Part shown: one piece after another, positions 34,722 through 44,553 of the stretch
Layout of the letters: each line of letters starts with the position of its first letter
Position numbering within the stretch: the stretch's first letter is position 1
From: Paenibacillus sp. FSL A5-0031
GTDB taxonomy: Bacteria > Bacillota > Bacilli > Paenibacillales > Paenibacillaceae
Length of the DNA stretch: 64,000 nucleotides
Assembly: GCF_001956295.1 (NCBI RefSeq)
Contig: NZ_MRTD01000030.1
Coordinates: 1 to 64,000 of the forward strand
Direction of reading: 5' to 3'
Notes under the pieces: generated by a model
The model's database searches: none
The model's input: the letters and a program-made list of their open reading frames with translations, nothing else
What the model was told of the DNA's origin: nothing
Program-made: the position numbers and the translations under genes

Positions 34722-35657
34722 CTATGCAAGAGGTCCTATCGGCAAATATATATCTACGACATGTTTTGTTTGTGGGTTTGGGTCTGGTTCGCTGACATAT
34801 ACTTCAAAACTTGAGGTGTCACGAGGAAGATAACCGCTTTGGGGCAGCCATTCGCCGCATAAATAGTCCCAAGCTTCACTATACTCATTTTGGTATATTT
34901 CAAAATGACCTACAGCGTATTTGCCGGAAGGAATAATCATGATTCCGACATCACTATCCCCTTTTTCGATGACCTTGGCAGCACTGCTTGGGATTGTCAC
35001 ACAAAGGCTGGTTCTTCTATGATGATCCTCTGTAATTTCCGGATGATCATGATAGATCGTCAACACTTTTATGCTGCTCGAATCGATGAGGTTCCATTTG
35101 CTTAAATAAGCGAGCAGCTGGTGCATGAGTGATTCAAAAACAAGCTTTAATTGTTCATAGGTGCCAAGATGTCTCACATAGGCAACATTCATGTCGCCAA
35201 TCGTCTCAATGGTTACCTTTCCTTTTACCTTATTTTCATCATCCTTTTTTGTCATTTTCAGCATACTTTCATGATAAGGAGATATTTTTATCAAGTCTTT
35301 GCAATTCTTGCGATATTGATTTCTATAATAGCTCGGGCTTACACCATAATAGTTTTTAAACGCCCGTGAAAAAATCGCAGTATCCGTAAAACCAAATTGA
35401 TAAGCGATAGCCGTAACTGTCATATCTGGCCGATGAATGAGAAAATTTAATACTTTCTCCAGCTTCACTCGGTTTACGTATTGCAGCAATGATTCATTCA
35501 CGATCCCTTTAAAAATTTTATGAAAGTGATACTTTGAAAACCCAGCAATGGAAGCAAGCTCATCTAGTGAATGAGAGTCACATACATTTGCTTCTATATA
35601 ATCCTGCACTTTATGAATGCGACGCAAATACTCTTTTTTACTTTGAGAAATTGTCAT
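34722..35657 (-). CDS. AraC family regulator with GyrI-like effector domain
   Basis: This 311-residue regulator has an N-terminal AraC double helix-turn-helix (about 10-110, LDELASIAGFSKYHFHKIF to YYGVSPSYYRNQ) and a C-terminal GyrI-like/BmrR effector domain (about 150-311). Related proteins (Rob, SoxS-GyrI type, TipA-like GyrI domains) sense small hydrophobic drugs. GGAGGGA precedes the start. It heads a three-gene operon with a UvrA-like protein and a serine hydrolase, which it probably controls. Confidence 0.9.
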   Translation of the reverse strand: MTISQSKKEYLRRIHKVQDYIEANVCDSHSLDELASIAGFSKYHFHKIFKGIVNESLLQYVNRVKLEKVLNFLIHRPDMTVTAIAYQFGFTDTAIFSRAFKNYYGVSPSYYRNQYRKNCKDLIKISPYHESMLKMTKKDDENKVKGKVTIETIGDMNVAYVRHLGTYEQLKLVFESLMHQLLAYLSKWNLIDSSSIKVLTIYHDHPEITEDHHRRTSLCVTIPSSAAKVIEKGDSDVGIMIIPSGKYAVGHFEIYQNEYSEAWDYLCGEWLPQSGYLPRDTSSFEVYVSEPDPNPQTKHVVDIYLPIGPLA

Positions 35658-35834
35658 ATATGATCCCTCCGCACCTTTTGGAGCAACATTAGTCCATTAC
35701 AGAATACAGAATAACATATGTTAAAATATGTTTTTCCAAAAACAATTCAATAATGTATTACATTTGTGTATTGTTCTGGCATCTGATGAAGTTTAGAATG
35801 AATAAAACTTCAAGAGAAGCGAGTGAGGACTAAA

Positions 35835-36479
35835 ATGAAAATGTGGATTGAAAAATGGAAACACCTGTTAGGTATTCTTTCCATTCCTCTTCAGGGGTTT
35901 ATTTATATGGGGATTGCCAGCAATATTGGACCGGACATTATTTTGGATTATTTTTGGATAGATACGTTAATTCCTTTTGTAAAATGGTTTATCTTCCCTT
36001 ATATAAGCTGGATGCCTGTTTTATATCTAAGCTTTTTGTATCTAGCTGTTAAACATCGCCGTATTTATTGGCGTACTCTATTGATCTATAATATTTCCGT
36101 CATGGCATGCAATGTTGTTTTCTGGTTTTTTGCTACCCTTGTCCCTCGGCCCGATGTTGATGGCGCTGACTTGGCGAGCAGGCTTGTTAATTTTATTTAC
36201 GAGTCTGACGCACCCTTTAACTGTTTTCCTAGTGTCCACTGCTTAACAAGTTATTTGCTATTCATAACTTTGAAACGTGAATTAATTGTCAAACTGTCTG
36301 TTAGAGTCTTTATGTACATTTTGTTGTGGCTCATTATCATCTCCACTGTCTTCACCAAGCAGCATGCACTCATTGATGTATTTGGAGGAATTCTCTTCGC
36401 TGAAGTGACATACCAGGTTGTCCATTATATCTCATCTCGAAATCAACGGCGTGACAAGCAGGCTACTACAAGTATGTAG
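35835..36479 (+). CDS. PAP2-superfamily membrane phosphatase
   Basis: The ATG at 35835 follows GAGG by 7 bases; a GTG four codons earlier is possible. The 214-residue product has about five to six membrane helices. PAP2 motifs appear as CFPSVHCLTSY and, later, TKQHALIDVFGGI, giving the two catalytic histidines. It resembles the inositol phosphorylceramide synthase-like branch and should act on a lipid phosphate at the outer face of the membrane. It stands alone, divergent from the AraC/GyrI operon. Confidence 0.85.
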   Translation: MKMWIEKWKHLLGILSIPLQGFIYMGIASNIGPDIILDYFWIDTLIPFVKWFIFPYISWMPVLYLSFLYLAVKHRRIYWRTLLIYNISVMACNVVFWFFATLVPRPDVDGADLASRLVNFIYESDAPFNCFPSVHCLTSYLLFITLKRELIVKLSVRVFMYILLWLIIISTVFTKQHALIDVFGGILFAEVTYQVVHYISSRNQRRDKQATTSM

Positions 36480-36611
36480 CAATGGGATCTATGATCATTA
36501 CAAAGGGCTGGAAAGTAGAGGTAACAAAAGGGAGGACCATCTCAGAAATCAGAATTGGTCTTAACTGGCAGACTTACATAATGAGGAGTGGGTTTCCTGC
36601 AAACTTGCTTC

Positions 36612-36652
36612 CACCAAAGAAGACCGTTCCCCTATTATGTATAGGAAAACGG
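36612..36652 (-). terminator. Probable terminator of importer-associated operon
   Basis: CCGTT-CC-CCTAT pairs with ATAGG-AA-AACGG, leaving a 2x2 internal loop. On the minus strand it is followed by TCTTCTTT. It lies 8 bases past the stop at 36660. Confidence 0.5.
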
Positions 36653-36659
36653 CCGCCGC

Positions 36660-39059
36660 TTAATTTACTACTTCTTCCCGTTCTCCCCAAGTCGTCACTC
36701 TGACGCTAACTAGAGGTTTCGGATCGCCTTCGAATTTACAACTGAATGATAGCGGCTGTCCACCTTTTCTTACGATTGGCGCATCGGCGGAAGCATGAAT
36801 GGTTCTTAGCAGCTTCCAGTTCTGATCATAAACTTTACCGATTCTGTCACCTTCACAAACGAGATATTGGTTCACGAAAACTTCTGTATCAAACGTCATG
36901 TATACACCATTCGTATAAAAAGTTGGACGTTTAATCGAAGCATCATCGTTTCCATATGAAGGAATGACACGCAGCGTAAATTTTAGCGGTTGATCCGCAT
37001 ATCGGTTGAAATGCGTCCAATCTGCTCCTCCTGGCTGGCCTGGCTGCAGCTCCGCCGGGTTGCATACGAGCGGTTTTGAGATATGAACAGGGTATAAATT
37101 CCACTTTCCTTCACCTGAAGCTTCCAAATGCCAATCGCTTTTCGGGTCCTTCAACCGTTCCCGTTGTTCGGATGTGAAGGCGCCGGCTTGTCTTGCTGTC
37201 TCCCACTCGCGCACGGATGTAAATACCGACTCAATGTTACCGTTTCGCCCAAGCACCTGCATATCGGCAACTAAAGCAAAACCAGCGTTAAAACCTGCCG
37301 CTTTCGATAATACCCACTCTATTTCATCAGGTGACGTCGCTTCGAACTGATCGGAAGCAGAACGAACAAGAAACCATCCAAGCATTGACGGAATGAAGTT
37401 ACGGGCAAAGTACCGCTGGTTGGTAAGCCGCCATTCTAGCTGCCCTTCACGTGTTGCAGCACCCCAAGGCTCGCCCCAGTTGAACCTTGTGAATACATGC
37501 CACAAATAGTTTGGAACGACAATGCTAGCATCGTTAATGACTTCTTCTCCCCAGCCGTCATAACACATTTTCACAAAACGATTCACTCCATACCCGTCAT
37601 GACCTGTTGCATAGCAGCCTTCCAAACCATCAAATGATATTTGCTTCAAGCCCGTTTTCATAAATAGCTCGTTGATGCGAACGCAATATTCGTCCTGCAG
37701 CTCAATGTTCGGGAAAAATACATCGTAAGGGTGATCCCATAGTCGACCTATAATCGTACCGATTTCATGCGTCGCGATGGTTGTTCCATTTACTCCACGC
37801 TTAACGCCTGTCAGCTTCCACGGCGCGCTTTCTGTAACTCCATCATATTCTATTTGTTCACTTCCGATTTGTGCTGTATGCCGGAACAAATGTAGTTGAA
37901 ACGGCGCGGGATCATCAACCTCGATACAATCTGCTTCTAAGTCAACCGTTGCAACTAATTGCGACATGCCTGCCATTTGCAGCCTTTCATCCGGCACTGG
38001 CGTTACATAGGAATCATTTAATGTCGTAAAGTTGGATAGTGTATGCACGCCGACATGAACACCCTCACCTTCTGCCATCGCCACAGAAGACTTTAAACCC
38101 TCATCGCCATTCGGGAAGCTTTTTGGCTTCAGAGTGAAATGTCCCCAATTGATGAATGGATCGGGATGATACACGTATTTGAGACCAGCCATTTTCGTAA
38201 AACTTACAGCTTCGGACATTGTAGATTCGGAGAAATCCGTAATCAGGTACGATTGGTTTGCCATAGGCGATATTTTACCCCAGACCCCTTCAATCATAGG
38301 ATGAGGCAGTCCTTCTCTAATCTCAATCGCTTCAATCGTCGCAAGCACATCCTGTAACTCACAACCGAACAAAGCAATACTTGTTCCAACGATTGATGCG
38401 TCGTCCCCACTTATGGGCGCTGTTTGAACAAGCGGTAAGTTCCATGCCGGACGACGAAAGCTCTTCGACCGATTTCTAGCAAATGCCTGCAGCAGGCTTC
38501 CTTCGCTTGTTGGCCATGCTGCGCAAACATCATACTCGAATTTACTATCGGATATTTGCTGACTGTCAGGATCCGGCTTTACGTTCCCGTTGTCCGAATA
38601 ACTTTGCTGCACATTTTCCAATCGATCGAGCTCGATCGGCCACCCCCCGACAGTCTTGATATTCAATGCCTGAAGGCCGATCGCGAATTGTCCATTATGA
38701 ACGACACCAACCGATTCACCGATCGAACCGGCAACCGTTGTCATATACGGTCCCCATATGACCCCATCCACGTCGGCGCCTTCAATACGCTGAATCTCAA
38801 ATGTCGCATACTGCGATTTTTCTGCTATCAATACATCGACCACAGCACCGCTATCTGCAAATTCAAATGTTATTAGCCCCAGTACCGCGTTCAAGGATGC
38901 CTTCGAAGGCACTTCCATTCGACCATCGATGACAATGCGTATAAGCACAGTAGTCTGCGAAGTTGATGCATACGCATGATCCCCGCTATCGTTCATAGCT
39001 GTGATTTGACCTTTTTCGTTCAACTGCAATTTTAAGACACCAGCGTTTATGGTATACAT
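36660..39059 (-). CDS. Uncharacterised 799-residue protein, probable glycoside hydrolase
   Basis: AGGAGAACT fixes the start at 39059. No signal peptide is seen. The N-terminal third is beta-rich, then a barrel-like part contains KYVYHPDPFINWGHF, HVGVHTLSNFTT and KQISFDGLEGCYATGHDG, whose acidic residues look like a glycosidase centre. A C-terminal beta-sandwich follows. I do not recognise a named CAZy family. It is the last gene of an operon with a binding protein and two permeases, 75 bp after the binding-protein gene, so it probably degrades the imported oligosaccharide in the cytoplasm. The function is inferred from context. Confidence 0.6.
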   Translation of the reverse strand: MYTINAGVLKLQLNEKGQITAMNDSGDHAYASTSQTTVLIRIVIDGRMEVPSKASLNAVLGLITFEFADSGAVVDVLIAEKSQYATFEIQRIEGADVDGVIWGPYMTTVAGSIGESVGVVHNGQFAIGLQALNIKTVGGWPIELDRLENVQQSYSDNGNVKPDPDSQQISDSKFEYDVCAAWPTSEGSLLQAFARNRSKSFRRPAWNLPLVQTAPISGDDASIVGTSIALFGCELQDVLATIEAIEIREGLPHPMIEGVWGKISPMANQSYLITDFSESTMSEAVSFTKMAGLKYVYHPDPFINWGHFTLKPKSFPNGDEGLKSSVAMAEGEGVHVGVHTLSNFTTLNDSYVTPVPDERLQMAGMSQLVATVDLEADCIEVDDPAPFQLHLFRHTAQIGSEQIEYDGVTESAPWKLTGVKRGVNGTTIATHEIGTIIGRLWDHPYDVFFPNIELQDEYCVRINELFMKTGLKQISFDGLEGCYATGHDGYGVNRFVKMCYDGWGEEVINDASIVVPNYLWHVFTRFNWGEPWGAATREGQLEWRLTNQRYFARNFIPSMLGWFLVRSASDQFEATSPDEIEWVLSKAAGFNAGFALVADMQVLGRNGNIESVFTSVREWETARQAGAFTSEQRERLKDPKSDWHLEASGEGKWNLYPVHISKPLVCNPAELQPGQPGGADWTHFNRYADQPLKFTLRVIPSYGNDDASIKRPTFYTNGVYMTFDTEVFVNQYLVCEGDRIGKVYDQNWKLLRTIHASADAPIVRKGGQPLSFSCKFEGDPKPLVSVRVTTWGEREEVVN

Positions 39060-39134
39060 AGTTCTCCTATCTCCCTGCTGCATAATTTTTCATTTAAGCG
39101 CATTCTTAGATCGATAATTAGCTTAGCAAAATGA

Positions 39135-40742
39135 TTATGATTTTAAATTGTCGTCATATACTTGTTGCGCTTCTTTTAATACATCATTGCCGCCCATCTT
39201 TTTCCATTCAGCTACAAAACTATCGAATTCGCTCAGCGGTTTGCGACCCGTAATAAAATCTATAAAATTTTGTAGTGTATACTGTTTCAACTTATCCTGT
39301 GTTTCATTGTAGATGGGCTTGTTGAATGGTGCTAGAATATCAATATTTCTCGTTCCCTTGGCACGTGTATCTTTCGCAAGCTGACGCAGACTTTCTTCAG
39401 ATGTATATGACGTTTGAAATTCGTAGTCATTGAACGAGCCTGCCATCGAGTAACCGCCAAGACCTATTTTTTTGCGTTCTTTCTCGTCTGTATATGGAGC
39501 GATGAATTCAACCGTTCCTTTGTCGCTCTTATTCCAATGGACACCTTTCTCTCCAAAGTTCATTTTTTCATAAATTTCCGGATCAAATTGGGTAGCTTCG
39601 AAAATTTGCATGTATTTAATCAGTTTTTCCTGGTCTTTTTCTAAATGCTTACCGAACATAACACCCGATGCAAAGGCTGGGTTGTACTGTGATATGCCGT
39701 ATTTCCCATCGGGTCCCTTAATTCCGCCTTCAATTGCAAAATTAAAGCCCGGGTACTTCTTAGCCAGCTTGTCATACCACTGTTCTCCACCAAGGAATGC
39801 GTTGCCCGGCAAGAACGCCCACCAATAATATTCAATCGCTCCTATTTTGTCCGTAAGCACTTTGTCTTCAACATTATTACCTTTATTAACGACAAATTCG
39901 GGATCAATCAATTCATTTTTATACCAACGGTTCAGAACTTCAAGCGCTTGCTTGGCGCCTGGTTCAATTTCTCCACGGACGATTACTCCATCTTTCTCAC
40001 GGAATATATTAGGATAAGCATCATATGCGCCAAACACGGAGCTGAAAATAGATTCGATATTTTCACCTGCTGCTGTGATGCCATACGTATCTTTTTTACC
40101 ATTGCCGTCAGGATCCTCGTTCCGGAATTTCGTCAATGCAGCTTCCATCTCATCAAGCGTTTCCGGTGTTTTTGTTATGCCTACTTTTTTCAACCAATCT
40201 TCACGAAAACCAAGCTGTATACCATCGATACCAATATCCCAGATGACCGGTAATCCATAGATTTTCCCATCTCTTCTTATATACTTAAATGGATCTTCCC
40301 CAAGGTAACGTTTAAGCCACTCCGTATATTTCGGCATATTTTGTTCAATTAATTGTTGCGGAATTTCAGCGGCAACATCCTGTTGGAGAAATTTATCGTA
40401 ATCCGTAAACGATGGCTCTTTCCACCAATCTGGAATTTCACCAGAGGATATAAGAAGGTTCAGTTTTTCCTTCATCGCTTCCCTGGTTGATGCTATACTT
40501 TCCAAATCGACGTTGTACTTCTCTTTCAGTGCATTTAATCCGACTGAGTCTGTCGTTTGATTCTCATCTAAATTCCAAAACATCAATTTCATTTTCTTAT
40601 TCGTGGCTTCTCCATTGACTGCCGATTGTTTATTCCCATTATCAGTCTGATTACCCGAGGAATCATTTTTGCCGCATCCCGCCATGATCGACATCAGCAT
40701 AACTGCGGATAGCCCTCCTAGCAATACACGCTTCTTTATCAT
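39135..40742 (-). CDS. Substrate-binding lipoprotein, LplA type
   Basis: This 535-residue protein has a lipoprotein signal (MAGCGKND, cysteine at 23) and a large solute-binding domain of the LplA/YtcQ type, with WWKEPSFTDYDKF and calcium-loop-like DPDGNGKKDTYG stretches. It follows two permeases on the minus strand (45 bp after the second). It should collect an oligosaccharide for the LplB/LplC-type channel. The substrate is unknown; such systems often serve complex plant glycans. Confidence 0.92.
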   Translation of the reverse strand: MIKKRVLLGGLSAVMLMSIMAGCGKNDSSGNQTDNGNKQSAVNGEATNKKMKLMFWNLDENQTTDSVGLNALKEKYNVDLESIASTREAMKEKLNLLISSGEIPDWWKEPSFTDYDKFLQQDVAAEIPQQLIEQNMPKYTEWLKRYLGEDPFKYIRRDGKIYGLPVIWDIGIDGIQLGFREDWLKKVGITKTPETLDEMEAALTKFRNEDPDGNGKKDTYGITAAGENIESIFSSVFGAYDAYPNIFREKDGVIVRGEIEPGAKQALEVLNRWYKNELIDPEFVVNKGNNVEDKVLTDKIGAIEYYWWAFLPGNAFLGGEQWYDKLAKKYPGFNFAIEGGIKGPDGKYGISQYNPAFASGVMFGKHLEKDQEKLIKYMQIFEATQFDPEIYEKMNFGEKGVHWNKSDKGTVEFIAPYTDEKERKKIGLGGYSMAGSFNDYEFQTSYTSEESLRQLAKDTRAKGTRNIDILAPFNKPIYNETQDKLKQYTLQNFIDFITGRKPLSEFDSFVAEWKKMGGNDVLKEAQQVYDDNLKS

Positions 40743-40787
40743 TTCAACCAGCCCTCTCTGTTTATGAAATATTATCTATTAGGGGAG

Positions 40788-41684
40788 TTACCCTTTAATA
40801 GCGCCAATCATAACGCCTTTGACAAAATACTTTTGGATAAAAGGATAAACGACCAGCATTGGAATGATCGAGAACATGACAACCGTGGCTTGCAGCTGTC
40901 TTCCCGAAAACTCTGTTGTTTTACCGATATTTTGAATGACGCTGTTAATATCCGCCATGTTGTTTTGAATAATAATTTTGCGTAAAACAATCTGCAGAAC
41001 TTGCTTATTTGGATCTGAAATGTAGATCATGCTGTCAAACCATGCATTCCAGTGGCCTACACCTACCCATAAAGCAATCGTAGCCAGCACTGGCTTCGAT
41101 AAAGGTATGACGATCTGAGTAAATATCCGCAAGTAACCTGCACCATCCACACGTGCCGACTCTTCCAGTTCTTCCGGAATCGAACGAAAAAAATTTCGCA
41201 TAATCAACACGTTAAACGCACCAATCATTCCCGGAATAACAAGCGACCAAATCGTATCAAGCATATTCAGTTCCTTAATAAGCAGGTACGAAGGAATCGT
41301 CCCCCCAGCAAACAACATCGTGAACAAAATCATGCTTGTAAACGATCGGTTAAAGGGAAGGTCTTTTTTTGCTAAAGGATAGGCGGTTATGGCCGTAAAA
41401 AAAATAGATAATATAACACCCAGCGCGGTTCGAATAATCGTATTCCAGTATCCCGTCCATAGCGCATCGAACTTAAAGGCCAGCTTGTAGCTCTCGAACG
41501 TGAGCTGTGTCGGCAACCATATGAAGCCTGATGAATAGGCAGCACTGTCTGCTCCTGCTCCATCTAAAGAAATCACGACCTGCGTCCAAAAGGGATACAA
41601 TGTGATAAAGATAATACCTGCCAGAATGAGATACAAAAAGACGTCGACTATTTTGTCTGCCGTTGATTTTTTTATGTTAATCAT
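40788..41684 (-). CDS. ABC permease, LplC/YtcP type
   Basis: This 298-residue integral membrane protein has about six helices, an EAA loop (ELEESARVDGAGYLRIFTQIVIP) near residues 195-220 and the C-terminal GAIKG ending. A GAGGGAGCGAGAGCG ribosome region precedes the start. It pairs with the permease 30 bp upstream. No ATPase gene accompanies it. Confidence 0.94.
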   Translation of the reverse strand: MINIKKSTADKIVDVFLYLILAGIIFITLYPFWTQVVISLDGAGADSAAYSSGFIWLPTQLTFESYKLAFKFDALWTGYWNTIIRTALGVILSIFFTAITAYPLAKKDLPFNRSFTSMILFTMLFAGGTIPSYLLIKELNMLDTIWSLVIPGMIGAFNVLIMRNFFRSIPEELEESARVDGAGYLRIFTQIVIPLSKPVLATIALWVGVGHWNAWFDSMIYISDPNKQVLQIVLRKIIIQNNMADINSVIQNIGKTTEFSGRQLQATVVMFSIIPMLVVYPFIQKYFVKGVMIGAIKG

Positions 41685-41714
41685 CGCTCTCGCTCCCTCG
41701 TCTAATTAAGAAAA

Positions 41715-42665
41715 TTACCATATGGCATGCTCCTTGCCGCCAATCCATTTCACTATCTTATTTACGATAACGATCAGGATCAGAGCAACCACGGATTTGA
41801 ACAATCCAACGGCCGTCGCGTAGCTATAGTTCATCTCAATTAAACCTTTGCGATACACATAAGTATCGATTATGTCTGAAACGTTATACACTTTGACATT
41901 ATACATATTGAATATTTGATCAAAACCCGCATCCAAAATACCGGACATTGATAGAATAAGCATAATGGCTATAACGGGCGCAAGCATCGGAATAGATATA
42001 TAAAACATCCTTTTAAAACGACCAGCTCCATCGAGTACCGCAGCTTCGTACAACTGCGGATCGATACTCGAAATGGCTGCGAAATAAATAATTGAACCCC
42101 ATCCGAAGCCTTGAAAAATACTCGTCGCCACAAGTATGGTGCGGAAGTAACGATCATCCGCCAAGAATAACATCGGATCGCCGCCTAATAGTTTTACAAT
42201 GCCATTGATAGGACCGTCCAAGGAAAACAACGTAAAAAATATCCCAGCCATGACAACCCATGATATAAAATGGGGTAAATAGGATACAGTCTGAGCTAAC
42301 CTCTTGAATTTCATATTTGAAATCTCACTCAATAACAATGCAAAAATGATGGGTACCGGGAAACCAAAAACCAGCTTGCTTAAACTGATAATTAGTGTAT
42401 TTTTCAACACAGTGTAGAAATACGTGTCGTTCATGATCTTTTCGAAATGATGAAGTCCAGCCCATGGACTTCCGATGATGCCCTGTGTAATTTTAAAATC
42501 CTTGAATGCCAACAATACGCCGTACATGGGGAGATAATGAAATAGAATGTAATAGACAACTGCCGGAATCATCATAATCAGCAGCACACGGTATTGTTTA
42601 TATTTTTTTATCTTCTCCCTCCTCAGCACCTGTTTCGTGCTAATTGCCCTAATCGTATTGCTCAT
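41715..42665 (-). CDS. ABC permease, LplB type
   Basis: This 316-residue membrane protein has about six helices, the LplB-family N-terminal LFHYLPMYGVLLAFKDF motif and an EAA loop (QLYEAAVLDGAGRFKRMFYI). AAGGAGGG precedes the start. It is the first gene of the importer operon. A near-consensus cre site lies 20 bases upstream, which suggests CcpA repression by preferred sugars. Confidence 0.94.
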   Translation of the reverse strand: MSNTIRAISTKQVLRREKIKKYKQYRVLLIMMIPAVVYYILFHYLPMYGVLLAFKDFKITQGIIGSPWAGLHHFEKIMNDTYFYTVLKNTLIISLSKLVFGFPVPIIFALLLSEISNMKFKRLAQTVSYLPHFISWVVMAGIFFTLFSLDGPINGIVKLLGGDPMLFLADDRYFRTILVATSIFQGFGWGSIIYFAAISSIDPQLYEAAVLDGAGRFKRMFYISIPMLAPVIAIMLILSMSGILDAGFDQIFNMYNVKVYNVSDIIDTYVYRKGLIEMNYSYATAVGLFKSVVALILIVIVNKIVKWIGGKEHAIW

Positions 42666-42684
42666 TGCTTTATTCCCTCCTTTT

Positions 42685-42698
42685 TGTAAGCGGTTCCA
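42685..42698 (-). promoter_or_regulatory. cre (CcpA) site
   Basis: TGTAAGCGGTTCCA matches TGWAANCGNTNWCA at all but one defined position. It lies between the probable promoter and the ribosome site of the LplB-type permease gene, where CcpA binding would block transcription. Confidence 0.6.
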
Positions 42699-42778
42699 TT
42701 GTGCTAAAGAGAATATAACATAGGAAACTTATTTAATAATTATCAAATATTTTAGAAATGATGCAGTTTATTACGGAG

Positions 42779-42808
42779 TTAAAAAAAACCCGTCCGGCTA
42801 GCCGGCGG
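42779..42808 (-). terminator. Terminator of regulator-kinase operon
   Basis: On the minus strand CCCGCCGGC pairs with GCCGGACGGG (one bulged base) and is followed by eight T's. It separates the two-component genes from the importer operon downstream. Confidence 0.85.
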
Positions 42809-42837
42809 GCGAAGTTGAATTTGGGAGAATAAGTTGT

Positions 42838-44550
42838 TTATAGTGTGGAACTATACAAGCTTTGTGGAATAACGATGGTCATAACTGTACCATAGCCAAG
42901 TCGACTTTGGATGGAGATGCCGTATTTAGTGCCGAACCGCAGTTGCAGACGCTCGTTGACATTTTTGAGGCCATATCCTGTCGATTGCATCGTAAGTATC
43001 GTATCGATCGTCTCCTTCTCCATACCTGGACCGTTGTCTTCAATCGCGAAATTGACCGTCCCTTTACCAAGCCAGGCACTAACATACAGTAGACCCTTTC
43101 CATTATTTTTCTGTTTGATACCATGCTTGATTGCATTTTCTGCGAGCGGTTGAAGAATTAAATTTATTGTTGAATAATCGTTAACCTCCTCATCGATCTT
43201 ATAAACCACATCGAAGCTATAATCACCCATAACCTGAATAATCTCAATATAGGATTTGATATTCTCCAATTCGTTGCGCACAGTAATAATATTGTTGCCT
43301 TGATTAAGAGCCGTTCGATAAAATTTCGACATCGATGTAACGACATGACTAATTTCCGGCGCTTCGTTTTTGAGCGCCTTCCAATTGATGAATGAGAGCG
43401 TATTGTATAGAAAGTGAGGATTGATTTGCGATTGCAGCGCTTTCAGCTCGGCCTCTTTCTGAATGATTTTACTTCGATAGGTTTCATCGATCTGTTCATT
43501 AAGCCGATTAAGCATCTTGCCGAACCGATTAGTCAGTTCGCCGATTTCATCCCTGGCCTCACTTTGAACCTGTAAATCCAATTCTCCCCATTCGACCCGC
43601 TTCATTATCGCATTAAGTGAGAATATCCGTTTGATGAATGTTTTGGAAAAAATCGAAATAATGATCAGCAAGCTGACAATACAAGCAAGGATCACGATTA
43701 GCGTCGCATTAATGATTGAACCTGCGTTATGGGACACAAGCGCTGCGGGTACGAAACAATAGACCGTCCAATTAGCCTGAACGATCTTCTTCTTGACAAG
43801 AAACATTTCCGTTTGACCGGTGCGTACCGTCCCCTCATTCATTTTCATCATTTCTTTGAAGTCAAAGGCAATCAACTTTGCACTTTGATTCGCATATACG
43901 ATTCGGTTATTGTCATCAGAGATAATGACAGCATACTCCTGATCGAGATCGGTAATGTTTTTGAAGAAACTGTTCTCATTAATTCGCATATAGACCATAT
44001 TCGTATTGGGCTCTTTTAGAGTTTTTGGGAATTTATGAATGACAAACAGTTCGTTATCCTCATATTTCCATAGCGGTTCTATCCCTTTCATAGCTTCGTT
44101 GTACCATGGCTTCTCGTTAACCCGTTTATATGAAACTACTGAATCGCCGAATTCTGGAACAGTGCTTTGCGTGTAAAAGGTTATTTTCTCAATGTCCTTG
44201 TCAAGGTTCATCATCATGATAAAATACGGATCTAAGAAATCTTTCAAATCCCGTGAAAGATTGACTAAGTCGATATAATCGTTGGCTACGATCTTCTGGA
44301 ACATCTTCGTGAATACGATCGATCGAATCGCATGATTGTAACGTTCAACCGAATTGTCAATATTCTGAGTAACGGTATTCACATTCTTATCAATCCCTTG
44401 CAGTGCCTGCAATTTGAGCATGTCCTTTGATTGATTGTAGGCGTATATGCCAAGCACCATAATAGGAATGATAATAACAATTAAATAAGATAGAAACAGT
44501 TTTTGATTAAACCGTAAACGATTGAACAAACCATAGATCAGCCGTTTCAT
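42838..44550 (-). CDS. YesM-type sensor histidine kinase
   Basis: This 570-residue kinase has transmembrane helices near 20-42 and 285-310, a Cache-like extracellular sensor, a HAMP domain, the His_kinase box with QINPHFLYNTL and a HATPase with DNGPGM. It starts 4 bases after the regulator stop, so the pair is coupled. It probably senses the sugar taken up by the neighbouring LplABC-type system and phosphorylates the preceding YesN regulator. Confidence 0.94.
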   Translation of the reverse strand: MKRLIYGLFNRLRFNQKLFLSYLIVIIIPIMVLGIYAYNQSKDMLKLQALQGIDKNVNTVTQNIDNSVERYNHAIRSIVFTKMFQKIVANDYIDLVNLSRDLKDFLDPYFIMMMNLDKDIEKITFYTQSTVPEFGDSVVSYKRVNEKPWYNEAMKGIEPLWKYEDNELFVIHKFPKTLKEPNTNMVYMRINENSFFKNITDLDQEYAVIISDDNNRIVYANQSAKLIAFDFKEMMKMNEGTVRTGQTEMFLVKKKIVQANWTVYCFVPAALVSHNAGSIINATLIVILACIVSLLIIISIFSKTFIKRIFSLNAIMKRVEWGELDLQVQSEARDEIGELTNRFGKMLNRLNEQIDETYRSKIIQKEAELKALQSQINPHFLYNTLSFINWKALKNEAPEISHVVTSMSKFYRTALNQGNNIITVRNELENIKSYIEIIQVMGDYSFDVVYKIDEEVNDYSTINLILQPLAENAIKHGIKQKNNGKGLLYVSAWLGKGTVNFAIEDNGPGMEKETIDTILTMQSTGYGLKNVNERLQLRFGTKYGISIQSRLGYGTVMTIVIPQSLYSSTL

Positions 44551-44553
44551 CGT

